A stretch of 64,000 nt of DNA, taken from Chloroflexota bacterium. GTDB taxonomy: Bacteria > Chloroflexota > Anaerolineae > Anaerolineales > UBA11579. Location: positions 31,919-95,918 of the forward strand of contig VRUJ01000011.1 in NCBI GenBank assembly GCA_019456165.1, given 5' to 3'. Positions 44,117-51,614 of this stretch are shown here, one piece after another; position 1 is the stretch's first letter; every line of letters begins with the position of its first letter. The translations under genes and the position numbers were made by a program. The notes beneath the pieces were generated by a model that ran no database searches, had not been told where the DNA came from, and saw nothing but the letters and a program-made list of their open reading frames with translations.

Positions 44117-45034
44117 TCACTTATAGTGTCTTTTCAACTCGTGGTGGTACTCTTTACCAAGCGTTTCCGAGTTCTCGGCTACCCAATCGCTGAGCCTTGT
44201 ATTTCCGGCTGGGGGAGCATCGGTATACAATAGATTATCCATCAAACCGATCACTTCTTCTTTCGTCAGCAGCACATCGCCCACCATCAAACCCACCACC
44301 TTAGAAAGCCAGTAACTTATGCCTGTGGGCAAATGGATAATGGGAGTGCGGCTGCCAACCTTGGTTTTCAGCATTCCGACCAAATCTTTGAACGTGAAAG
44401 TTTCCGGGCCGATGGCCTCGATGATCTGATTGTCCTCTGCCGCGCCGGACCTCACTGCCAACTCAGCCAGGTCTTCTACATAAATGGGTTGTAATTTATA
44501 CTCTCCATTTCCGGGGATAACGAAGAGCGGGAAACGTCTGAGCAGCCAGGCGATGTTATTTATCAAAATATCCTCGCGCCCGAAAATTACGGTAGGGCGC
44601 AATATGGCATATGATAAACTCGATTTTTGGATGGCTTCTTCAAGCAAGCCCTTGCCGTGAAAATAGCCCAGGTGTGAGTCTGAATTCGGGTTTGAGATGC
44701 TGACGTGCACCATGCGGCGAACTCCCGCGGTCTCGGCTGCTGCAATCAATTTGAGGGTGTTGTCCACCGCTTTTTGGTAGCTGGCTTTTCCGTGATCGAA
44801 ACGCACCCAATAGGTGTTATACAGTGTATCCACTCCCTCCAGGCTGGCAGCCAAAGCCTCAGGATTTTCGAAGTTGAAGGCATATGCCCTAACCTGCTCT
44901 CCAAACGGGTTATGCCGCTGGGGATTTCCGGTCAGGGTGATAACCTGCTGCCCCTTCGCTAGTAATTGTTTGGTGATGTATTTACCTGAATAGCCGAATG
45001 AACCTGTAACCGCATGCAATTTGGAATTTTTCAT
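44117..45034 (-). CDS. NAD(P)-binding atypical SDR (NmrA/NDUFA9-like)
   Basis: A 305-residue Rossmann protein with GSFGYSGKYI as the dinucleotide-binding Gly motif, followed by VDTLYNTYWVRFDHG, VHVSISNP, AILRPTVIFG and a C-terminal helical domain. It lacks the YxxxK catalytic pair in the classical place (HLGYFHGKGLLEE is the nearest), typical of atypical SDRs that bind cofactor for regulation, quinone chemistry or epimerisation. AAAGGAGATTAAGC gives a strong ribosome site. It is the probable co-regulated partner of the GbsR/MarR regulator about 105 bp upstream on the same strand. The substrate is unknown. Confidence 0.8.
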   Translation of the reverse strand: MKNSKLHAVTGSFGYSGKYITKQLLAKGQQVITLTGNPQRHNPFGEQVRAYAFNFENPEALAASLEGVDTLYNTYWVRFDHGKASYQKAVDNTLKLIAAAETAGVRRMVHVSISNPNSDSHLGYFHGKGLLEEAIQKSSLSYAILRPTVIFGREDILINNIAWLLRRFPLFVIPGNGEYKLQPIYVEDLAELAVRSGAAEDNQIIEAIGPETFTFKDLVGMLKTKVGSRTPIIHLPTGISYWLSKVVGLMVGDVLLTKEEVIGLMDNLLYTDAPPAGNTRLSDWVAENSETLGKEYHHELKRHYK

Positions 45035-45139
45035 GCTTAATCTCCTTTACTTTTTATACATTTAGGCCAACGAGTAATGGGATCATGATGATGCTTCCTT
45101 TATTAATCCGAGAATCTTTTCAATATTTCTTCTCACGAT

Positions 45140-45688
45140 TTAACCTTTCTTCGAACTGCCTCTTCCCAAACCCAGCTTCCTTTGGAGAGCATCTTTCTCT
45201 TTCATTAGGGATAACATCATGGATACAACGCTGTCTAGGGTTTTAAAAAAACTTTGCATAGCTTGCATGCGCTTCTGATAGTAGTCTGCTAGTTCGGCAT
45301 CTGCGAGGTCTAGATCATCTTTTTTAACCATCTCAAGGCTTTCACCAACCGTGCGCAGGGCGAGGTCGAATTCACTTTGTTCGCGCTCTTTGAGGATGCC
45401 CCTGACGATGTTCCAAAAATCTACCTCGGCGAAATAATAATCTTTGCGCGAACCGACTTCAAAGTGTTTGTGTACCATCCCCAGGCGTTCAAGCTGGCGC
45501 ACGTTGGTGCTCACTGCGCCTTTAGAGACCTTGACTTGCACAACTAGTTCGTCGAGCGATACCGGGGTAGGGGAGAGGTAAATAGCTCCATATATAGCTC
45601 CCATCGCTTTAGGGAAGCCCCAAAAATGACTGATGCGGCTCATCCCTTGGATGAAATGCTCTTGGGCGGAATTTAATGAATTATCCAT
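45140..45688 (-). CDS. GbsR/MarR-type winged-helix transcriptional regulator
   Basis: A 182-residue DNA-binding protein from the ATG at 45688. The winged helix is readable in AIYGAIYLSPTPVSLDELVVQVKVSKGAVSTNVRQLERLGMVHKH, followed by a long helical dimerisation part (DLALRTVGESLEMVKKDD onward). A longer reading frame to 45829 runs over the promoter and is rejected. GbsR-like proteins repress choline, glycine-betaine or similar genes. Here the target is more likely its own promoter and the SDR gene. An AT-rich palindrome over the -10 box suggests autorepression. Confidence 0.82.
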   Translation of the reverse strand: MDNSLNSAQEHFIQGMSRISHFWGFPKAMGAIYGAIYLSPTPVSLDELVVQVKVSKGAVSTNVRQLERLGMVHKHFEVGSRKDYYFAEVDFWNIVRGILKEREQSEFDLALRTVGESLEMVKKDDLDLADAELADYYQKRMQAMQSFFKTLDSVVSMMLSLMKEKDALQRKLGLGRGSSKKG

Positions 45689-45727
45689 ATTCTCTAATCT
45701 AAAGTTTGTATAGTATGAACTAAACGT

Positions 45728-45756
45728 AGTATATAATATATACAATCGTTTGTCAA
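45728..45756 (-). promoter_or_regulatory. Consensus promoter with overlapping palindrome for the GbsR/MarR gene
   Basis: Minus strand TTGACA (45751-45756), a 17-bp spacer and TATACT (45728-45733). A 15-bp near-perfect palindrome GTATATAATATATAC (45729-45743) covers the -10 and is a good operator candidate. Confidence 0.75.
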
Positions 45757-45916
45757 GTCGAAGTTTCGACTCAAGGATTAATTTGGGAGTATTTAATGAA
45801 TTTGAGACTGTTAAGATGTTGTAATGCAACTAACATTCCAATTACGAGCAGTTTAGCTCTATAATCTTGTTAGCGCTCGCAACCATAACCTATGCAGCAG
45901 TCAGCGCGCGGAGATA

Positions 45917-47623
45917 ATGATGTCTAAACTCATTGGACAAACGATTAACGGTTATCAGATCGTTGAACAAATTGGCCGCGGGGGAATGGCGACGGTATAT
46001 AAAGCCTTCCAACCTTCTATGGACCGATACGTAGCTCTCAAGGTTTTGCCGCCTTTTTATGCACAGCAAGATGAATCATTCATGGTTCGTTTTAAGCGCG
46101 AGGCGCGTTCTATTGGAAAATTGCGCCACCCTAACATTCTTATGGCTATGGATTTTGGCGAAGATGGCGATACAACCTACATCGTCATGGAATATGTCGA
46201 GGCAGGCACTTTGAAGGAACGCATGCAGGAAACATTAACCCTTTCAACTATTTCAATGCTAATCGGCCAGATTGCCAGCGCCTTAGATTATGCTCATTCT
46301 GAAGGTGTTGTTCACCGGGATGTGAAGCCAAGCAATGTGCTCATGCCTAAACCAAACTGGGCTTTACTGACCGATTTCGGACTGGCAAAAATGGTCGGCG
46401 GCAGTTTGTTGACCCAATCCGGGCTGACTGTTGGGACGCCTGCATATATGTCGCCTGAGCAGGGCAGCGGGGAAAAAGTTGATGCCCGCAGTGATATTTA
46501 TTCTCTGGGTGTGATCCTTTACGAAATGACCACAGGAGATGTGCCATATACTGCTGAAACACCGATGGCGGTGGTGGTTAAACACATTGTTGATCCCCTT
46601 CCTTTGCCGCGCAGCAGGAACCCCGACTTACCTGATGCTGTTGAACGCATCATTCTTAAGGCGATGGCAAAAGATCCAAACGACCGTTACGAGCGCGCCG
46701 GCGAGATCATTGATGCTCTGAAAGTAGTAGCATCTGATCAACCCTCGTGGAGTGCTTCTACCATCCCAACTTTCGATCCAGACGCTGAAACCAGGCTGGA
46801 TCCTGGGGATACCAAGCTGGTGCAGGACACCCTCGAACCTGTGGCTGCGGTTGCAGATTCAGCACCGAGCACTAAAATTAGTGCCTCCTCGCAGAAGAAA
46901 ACCAAGCGCTGGCCGATCATCGCTGGAATAACCGTTCTCGCAATAATAGCGTTATTATTCGGGTTACCTATGCTCCAGGGTAACGACCCAGATACGCCTC
47001 AGGATCAAGCAACCGAACAAATCGCAGATTCAGGGAATGAAACTGATACTCCATTTGAGGAAGAGCAGCAACCACCTCCACGAGATGGAGGGGGAGAACC
47101 TGAGTTTGAAGGTGATCCGATGGAAGCGGGATTGAGGCATTTGAGAGATGGCCGGGTTTTTGAGGCTCTCAGGGCTTTTGAAAATGCGCTCTCCGAAAAC
47201 CCAGATCGGTTTGATGAATTTGTAGACATTGTGGATGTAGTTGCTAATGAGTTTGGGGAACTTGAATTTGCGGCCAGGATGCTTGAATTAGGTTTGCCTT
47301 TCGCAGAAGACCCGGACCCAGCAATTATCGAAACTTTGGGCTGGTACTATCTTGATACTGGGGAATTTGGACAGGCAGCAGAAGCATTTCGCAAAGCAAT
47401 TGAAGCAGATATCTATCTGGAAGGAGCATATTACGGCCTATTTGATGCATCTATAGAGTTAGAGCGCTTCGATGACGCTGTACAGTTATTGGTAAATTTG
47501 CACGTTCAAAATCCTGAAGAGCCCTTCTTGGCCCAGATTTTGGGAGATTATTATCTTTGGTTCGGAGATGCTGAACAAGCCCTTGAATATTACTTTAGGC
47601 AATTATCCCCTGACGGCAGGTAA
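45917..47623 (+). CDS. Ser/Thr protein kinase with TPR region, 3' end cut off by an IS
   Basis: Hanks-type kinase: P-loop GRGGMATVYKAF (21-31), Lys42, HRDVKPSN with Asp135, DFG (153-155), GTPAYMSPEQ, then a Pro/Thr-rich juxtamembrane stretch. One transmembrane helix (about 328-350), an acidic linker and extracytoplasmic TPR-like repeats (from about 393) follow. The last eight codons (RQLSPDGR) and stop come from the left inverted repeat of the inserted element. The original chain continued at 49709, and joining 45917-47597 to 49709-50391 restores 787 residues in frame. Kinase and membrane parts are intact, so the truncated protein may still signal, but it lacks about 227 residues of TPR. GGAG precedes the tandem ATG. 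A TATAAT sits at 45860-45865. Confidence 0.88.
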   Translation: MMSKLIGQTINGYQIVEQIGRGGMATVYKAFQPSMDRYVALKVLPPFYAQQDESFMVRFKREARSIGKLRHPNILMAMDFGEDGDTTYIVMEYVEAGTLKERMQETLTLSTISMLIGQIASALDYAHSEGVVHRDVKPSNVLMPKPNWALLTDFGLAKMVGGSLLTQSGLTVGTPAYMSPEQGSGEKVDARSDIYSLGVILYEMTTGDVPYTAETPMAVVVKHIVDPLPLPRSRNPDLPDAVERIILKAMAKDPNDRYERAGEIIDALKVVASDQPSWSASTIPTFDPDAETRLDPGDTKLVQDTLEPVAAVADSAPSTKISASSQKKTKRWPIIAGITVLAIIALLFGLPMLQGNDPDTPQDQATEQIADSGNETDTPFEEEQQPPPRDGGGEPEFEGDPMEAGLRHLRDGRVFEALRAFENALSENPDRFDEFVDIVDVVANEFGELEFAARMLELGLPFAEDPDPAIIETLGWYYLDTGEFGQAAEAFRKAIEADIYLEGAYYGLFDASIELERFDDAVQLLVNLHVQNPEEPFLAQILGDYYLWFGDAEQALEYYFRQLSPDGR

Positions 47624-47625
47624 AT
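47598..47625 (+). repeat. Left terminal inverted repeat
   Basis: It begins GGCAATTATCCCCTGACG and ends GGTAAAT. Its CTGACG (47610-47615) can serve as a -35 for TATAAT at 47632-47637, driving the protease gene. Confidence 0.9.
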
Positions 47626-47643
47626 ATAGTGTATAATAGAATT

Positions 47644-48528
47644 ATGATTAGAAGTAATCCCTCTCCTCTACCGGACAATGTCTTGAAACTAATAGCAGCC
47701 TGGGAAAAAAGAGAAAAGAGCAAGCTATTTGGCTATATTACAACTAGGCAATGGCCGCCTCCTACTTTGCAAATTAACAGGTCTATTGCCCGTTTAATTA
47801 GAACCGAGTGCGCTGATTTAAAGAAAATAGAAATGTTAGATATATTGCTGGACTGTGGGGGGGGAGATGCAGATGCTGCCTTCCAGATAATTACATTTTT
47901 ACAATCCAAATGTGAACGATTGCGTATTTTCGTTCCTGATTGGGCAAAAAGTGCTGCAACTCTCATGTGTTTAGGTGCTGATGAAATCTGGATGAGTAAC
48001 GTTGCAGAATTAGGGCCCCTGGATGCTCAGATATTAGACCCGCGAAATCCCCAAGAAATGCCTGTTTCTGCCTTAGAGCAATTTGGAGCAATGGATTACC
48101 TCAAGACCTATTCGTTTGAAATGCTTGACACATTTATTGTTCTGTTAATAGAAAATCTTCCTTCGATGCGTATAAAAAATATGATACCAGAGGCGACAGA
48201 TTTTGTAACTAAACAAATGTCAGCTCTTTATGGGCAAGTTGATCCCTTCCATTTTGGAGGCTCTTACCGTTCACTTGCTGTTGCCGTTGAGTATGGAAAG
48301 CGACTGATGGGTAGGTATGGATATTCAGATTGGAAACTAGACCAGATCAACGCGGTCATTAATAAGCTGACTTGGGAGTATCCTAGTCACAGCTTTGTAA
48401 TAGATATGTATGAAGCAAAAACATTGGGGTTGCATATCCAATTATTAGACGGTAACCGAGAAAAGGAGGCACATTCCATTTTAAAGGATATAATGAATTG
48501 GATTGGCTTTGCTAAGAACAGCAAGTAA
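47644..48528 (+). CDS. ClpP-fold serine protease (SDH_sah/SppA-like), IS passenger
   Basis: A 294-residue protein from the ATG at 47644. The frame is open to a GTG at 47629, but that codon overlaps the -10 box. The core is DCGGGDADAAFQI (oxyanion-type Gly loop), VPDWAKSAATLMCLGADEI with the predicted nucleophilic Ser, and SNVAELGPLDAQI. This matches the SDH_sah (serine dehydrogenase proteinase) family of membrane-less SppA relatives. The rest is helical. A TATAAT lies 6 nt before the ATG, suggesting a leaderless transcript. It is encoded within the transposon, opposite in direction to the transposase. Its benefit to the element or host is unknown. Confidence 0.75.
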   Translation: MIRSNPSPLPDNVLKLIAAWEKREKSKLFGYITTRQWPPPTLQINRSIARLIRTECADLKKIEMLDILLDCGGGDADAAFQIITFLQSKCERLRIFVPDWAKSAATLMCLGADEIWMSNVAELGPLDAQILDPRNPQEMPVSALEQFGAMDYLKTYSFEMLDTFIVLLIENLPSMRIKNMIPEATDFVTKQMSALYGQVDPFHFGGSYRSLAVAVEYGKRLMGRYGYSDWKLDQINAVINKLTWEYPSHSFVIDMYEAKTLGLHIQLLDGNREKEAHSILKDIMNWIGFAKNSK

Positions 48529-48572
48529 CCCATTTACAAGGAGTAGCTATAAATATTCAGGAGCATAACACG

Positions 48573-48785
48573 ATGCCTAAACCCAAAAAATCCCCCCGCT
48601 TCATTCCTACCGCAAAAGAAAAAGCGGCCTCACGTGAGAGGGTCTCAAAAGCTTTAATTAAAACGATTAAAAAGAGAGGCTCTAGCCTAAGTCGAGAGTC
48701 GTTTGAAGAAATTCTCGGAAATATTAGTCGCCCCGTGGAAACGGCCGAGTCATCCGAAAAAGAAAAGTCAGAAACATCGGAGTAA
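48573..48785 (+). CDS. Small basic protein, IS passenger
   Basis: A 70-residue Lys/Ser-rich protein (MPKPKKSPRFIPTAKEKAASRERV start) with a charged Glu-rich tail. It follows the protease gene by 44 bp on the same strand and overlaps the 3' end of the transposase gene on the other strand by 62 bp. The phrase RESFEEILGNISRP could form a short helix resembling antitoxin or adaptor tails. No family is recognised. It is likely co-transcribed with the protease and might be its substrate adaptor, which is speculation. Confidence 0.5.
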   Translation: MPKPKKSPRFIPTAKEKAASRERVSKALIKTIKKRGSSLSRESFEEILGNISRPVETAESSEKEKSETSE

Positions 48786-49626
48786 TATCATTTCTGTGAT
48801 TGTAACGGAAAGCATATTCATTTAGATAATGTTGCAAATGCCTTGGGCTTACATGGTGAAAAACGCCGCGAATACCGTTCTTCACTAGAGACCAAAAGCC
48901 TTCGATGGTATTTGTATGTACATCGCCCATAACATAGATTTTATGTGAATGTAGAATCTTATCATGTTCATAACCCATTCATTTTAGCCGATTATAAATA
49001 GGGTATTCATCTGTATAGACTTTTGTTCCTTTTTTAACTCGGTTATCGATAATCGGCAGAACAGTATCGCTTTTGGTATCAGGTACAGCTACAGCTTTTA
49101 GTTCACCTTTTCGCTGAACCATGCCAACAACAGGAATTTTATTCTCAGACCCACGACCTCTCTTGCCTCCCTTTTTCTTGCCGCCAAAGTAGCTCTCGTC
49201 AACTTCAACTGTACCGACAAACGGGTCTTGATCTTCATCCAACATTTTGCGGATACGATTGCATATGCGCCAAGCGGTTTTGTAAGTAACTCCGGTTTCC
49301 CGCTCAATTTGTTTTGCAGAGATACCACCACGAGTTTGTGCCATTAGATAAGCTGTATAAAACCAAGTTGTAAGAGGTGTTGTTGATTTATGATAAATAG
49401 TGCCAGCAGTAGGATGAACATGATTGCCACATTCCTGACAACTGTAAGACTTACGAGTATTCATTAGATGATGCTTAGTAATTCGTCCCTCATTCTCACA
49501 GTAGATACCGTTAGGCCAACGATAATTTTTCAGCCATTCGAGACAAGTATTATCATCAGTAAAATCCCGCTGAAAATCTTTGATGGTGTATTTTAGCATG
49601 GGTGATTTTTTCTGTTTCTTATTCAT
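48724..49626 (-). pseudogene. IS1595-family (ISXO2-like) transposase with in-frame TGA
   Basis: The frame runs 301 codons but has a TGA at 48979-48981 between YPIYNRLK and MGYEHDKI. In this family an Arg is common at the point (CGA to TGA would do it). The DDE triad is distributed on both sides: VEVDESYFGG, VYTDEYP, and TNTIEGFWS after the stop, so the 215-residue product alone lacks the last acidic residue. The zinc-ribbon first pair reads CENEG instead of a CxxC, a second sign of decay. The SYSCQECGNH pair is intact. A full promoter is embedded in the right inverted repeat. Confidence 0.85.
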
Positions 49627-49659
49627 TTCTACCTACTTTGATGGTATTAATCTCCTCAT

Positions 49660-49688
49660 AGTATAGCAGAAAATTTACCTACTGTCAA
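49660..49688 (-). promoter_or_regulatory. Transposase promoter, -35 inside the right inverted repeat
   Basis: Minus strand TTGACA (49683-49688, within the inverted repeat), a 17-bp spacer, TATACT (49660-49665). This is a full consensus promoter reading inward. Confidence 0.75.
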
Positions 49689-49700
49689 GGGATAATTACC
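49673..49700 (-). repeat. Right terminal inverted repeat
   Basis: Read on the minus strand it begins GGTAATTATCCCTTGACA and ends GGTAAAT, matching the left repeat at 24 of 28 positions. It carries the -35 of the transposase promoter. Confidence 0.9.
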
Positions 49701-49708
49701 TTACTTTA

Positions 49709-50391
49709 TAGCTTTGGATTTGGATTCGGAAGACCCTTGGACTTACGTCAGCATGGCGGAAGTCTACATATTTATGGAAGATTTGGATTTTGCGAGGACC
49801 TTTACAGAAAACGCTTTAGAATATGCCGATCAAGACCCAACTGTTTTAGATTCGATCGCTTGGCAATATACTGTTTTTGGTGAATATGAACTAGCCCTGG
49901 ATGCTTTAGAACAATTATTGGAAATGGAACCCAGCAATCCATGGACATACCTTAGCTTTGCCGATATATATTGGAACATGGAAGATATTGACTCTATGCT
50001 GGCTTCTTTAGAGCAAGTTATTGAAACGGCCGAGAGTGATCTTTATACTTTACAGCAGGCTGGAGATATGTTTATGAGGATCGGCGAATATGCGCTTGCA
50101 ATCGAAGCTTTACAAACTTTCATCGAATTTGATCCAAACGTTGACTGGGCTTACGTAACCCTGGCCGAAGCTTATTATGAGTCGGGGGAAATAGGTATGG
50201 TTACTGATTTACTTGTCACGGCGCTTGAGAATGCGAGTTATGAAGATCCCTGGTTGTTCAGTTCAATCGCCTGGTTGTACGCGGAGCTAGATGATTGTGA
50301 ACACGCAGTGGAGTATTTCATGACAGCTTTGGAGATTGATCCAGACCTTATTGATGCTCAAGACGGTTTAGAATTTTGTGGGCAGGGATAG
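49709..50391 (+). pseudogene. Displaced 3' part of the kinase gene: TPR repeats
   Basis: Continuation of the kinase-TPR protein (IALDLDSEDPWTYVSMAEVY onward), about 227 residues of tetratricopeptide repeats with a recurrent EDPWTY and ALEALxxx pattern. It ends with a normal stop at 50391. Joined to 45917-47597 it gives an uninterrupted 788-codon frame including the stop. It has no ribosome site or signal peptide of its own; an initiation at the TTG at 49714 would yield a cytoplasmic TPR fragment that is probably not made. Confidence 0.85.
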
Positions 50392-50412
50392 AATTTCCTA
50401 GTGAAATATAAA

Positions 50413-50459
50413 AAGCAGTCAGCCTGGTAACATTGTGATTACATAGAGGCTGACTGCTT
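50413..50459. terminator. Bidirectional hairpin terminator
   Basis: A perfect 13-bp stem (AAGCAGTCAGCCT / AGGCTGACTGCTT) has a 21-nt loop. On the minus strand it is followed by a T-rich run (TTTTTAT), suiting the phosphoglycerate-mutase-like gene. It lies between the convergent gene ends. Confidence 0.7.
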
Positions 50460-50530
50460 ACGGATGATACCTAAATATTAACTTTAGCTGTGGGGATTGT
50501 CAACGCAAAATCGATAACAGGATTGTAAGG

Positions 50531-51478
50531 TTACATTTGTGTTATTTTTTTATACATCTTCAAAATTGCCGGTGCCACATCTGCGAGGGTTTTCAAATTG
50601 GAAGCAAACTTTTGGCGCAGTTCAGGAGAACCGATTACCAACGCGGGTACCGGGTTCATTGTGTGGCTTCTGACAGAGAGATCTTCCATATTCCCATGAT
50701 CAGAAGTGATAAGAATTAAACTGCTTTGATGATCCCAGGCTTCCAGCAAACCTCCCAGTACCTGGTCAAAGTTTTCAAGAAGTTCAATAGCGGCTTTTTT
50801 ATCCTGGCGATGTCCTGCGAAATCGCTGGGCCAATACTCAAAGAATGCGAAATCGTAGCTGGCAGCCAGCTCAGACAGGTGATGCCCCGCCGTGTGCGGG
50901 TCTAGAAGAGGGATGTCATCATACCCAAGATGATCTCTCCACCCCTGCCCAGTAAAATCAACAGAGAGAGCTTCACCCGCGTACAAATCTTTTACAGTTT
51001 TCAATTCCACACCTGCACTTGTGACTGCAAGGGGAATGGCTGAAAATAAACGCTTTCCAGATGCAATTGCATCAAAATAACGCTCCGGATAGGCGTTAAG
51101 CAGCGCAGTCTTAAAACCCATTTCTTCAAGGGCGCTAAAAACTGTCCCCGCACGGATTACTTCTGTAACTGGTGGATTAGGTTTTGGCCCGTAATGCCCA
51201 CCGATAATTTTCGCCACGTTTTTTCCAGTCAACAATGCTGCTTGGCCGGTTGCGGATTGTGGACGGCCTTCTACACCCATAACCGGATCAATCGCGAGCA
51301 GGGTTGCGCCTTGCGTTTCAATCGGTGTTTTTCCAGCGACCAATTTATCTCCTCCCAGAAGACTGGACATATTTGGCATATCGGCTTGTGCAATCGGATT
51401 GATTTTTGGGTCCCTAACTCCCAATCCGATACCATCCATGAAGAGAAATAAAAGATTCATTGTTATACGATTCGTCAA
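50531..51478 (-). CDS. Phosphoglycerate-mutase-like metalloenzyme (alkaline phosphatase superfamily)
   Basis: A 315-residue protein with the superfamily metal motifs FLFMDGIGLG near the N-terminus, RPQSATGQAALLTG (the nucleophile-type Ser/Thr turn), YWPSDFAGHR and SDHGNMED. The length is far short of the 510-residue iPGM and lacks its transferase insert. It resembles archaeal or bacterial apgM-like or phosphopentomutase-like metalloenzymes. It may dephosphorylate or isomerise a phosphometabolite. The exact substrate is unknown. The start could be the second Met (51460), which begins directly at the MNLLFLFMDG strand. Confidence 0.7.
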   Translation of the reverse strand: MTNRITMNLLFLFMDGIGLGVRDPKINPIAQADMPNMSSLLGGDKLVAGKTPIETQGATLLAIDPVMGVEGRPQSATGQAALLTGKNVAKIIGGHYGPKPNPPVTEVIRAGTVFSALEEMGFKTALLNAYPERYFDAIASGKRLFSAIPLAVTSAGVELKTVKDLYAGEALSVDFTGQGWRDHLGYDDIPLLDPHTAGHHLSELAASYDFAFFEYWPSDFAGHRQDKKAAIELLENFDQVLGGLLEAWDHQSSLILITSDHGNMEDLSVRSHTMNPVPALVIGSPELRQKFASNLKTLADVAPAILKMYKKITQM

Positions 51479-51538
51479 TCGAGTATTTACTAATTGGGGG
51501 ATTTTACCCTATAATTGTGCCGCGCATGAGACAACACT

Positions 51539-51567
51539 TTGACAAACAAGGTGTGCTCTTTTAGAAT
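51539..51567 (+). promoter_or_regulatory. Promoter of the EF-G paralogue
   Basis: TTGACA (51539-51544), a 17-bp spacer and TAGAAT (51562-51567). The leader is about 40 nt and includes AATGAGGAAG upstream of the ATG at 51615. Confidence 0.7.
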
Positions 51568-51614
51568 TAGCAACTGATGCGCAAATCTTAATGAGGAAGT
51601 AGGGCAAATTTTCA

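Larger units (their letters stand above)
47598..49700. mobile_element. IS1595-family-like element (2103 bp) with passenger genes
   Basis: It is bounded by 28-bp inverted repeats (24 of 28 identical) and flanked by the exact 8-bp duplication TTACTTTA (47590-47597 and 49701-49708). An 8-bp duplication and the ISXO2-like DDE transposase fit the IS1595 family. It carries a ClpP-fold protease gene and a small gene on the plus strand, and a transposase gene on the minus strand with an in-frame TGA. It splits the kinase-TPR gene. Confidence 0.9.

Noticed and set aside
45689..45829. 47-residue N-terminal extension of the GbsR/MarR regulator
   Set aside because: It covers a full consensus promoter and a palindromic operator. 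The ATG at 45688 gives a normal regulator.
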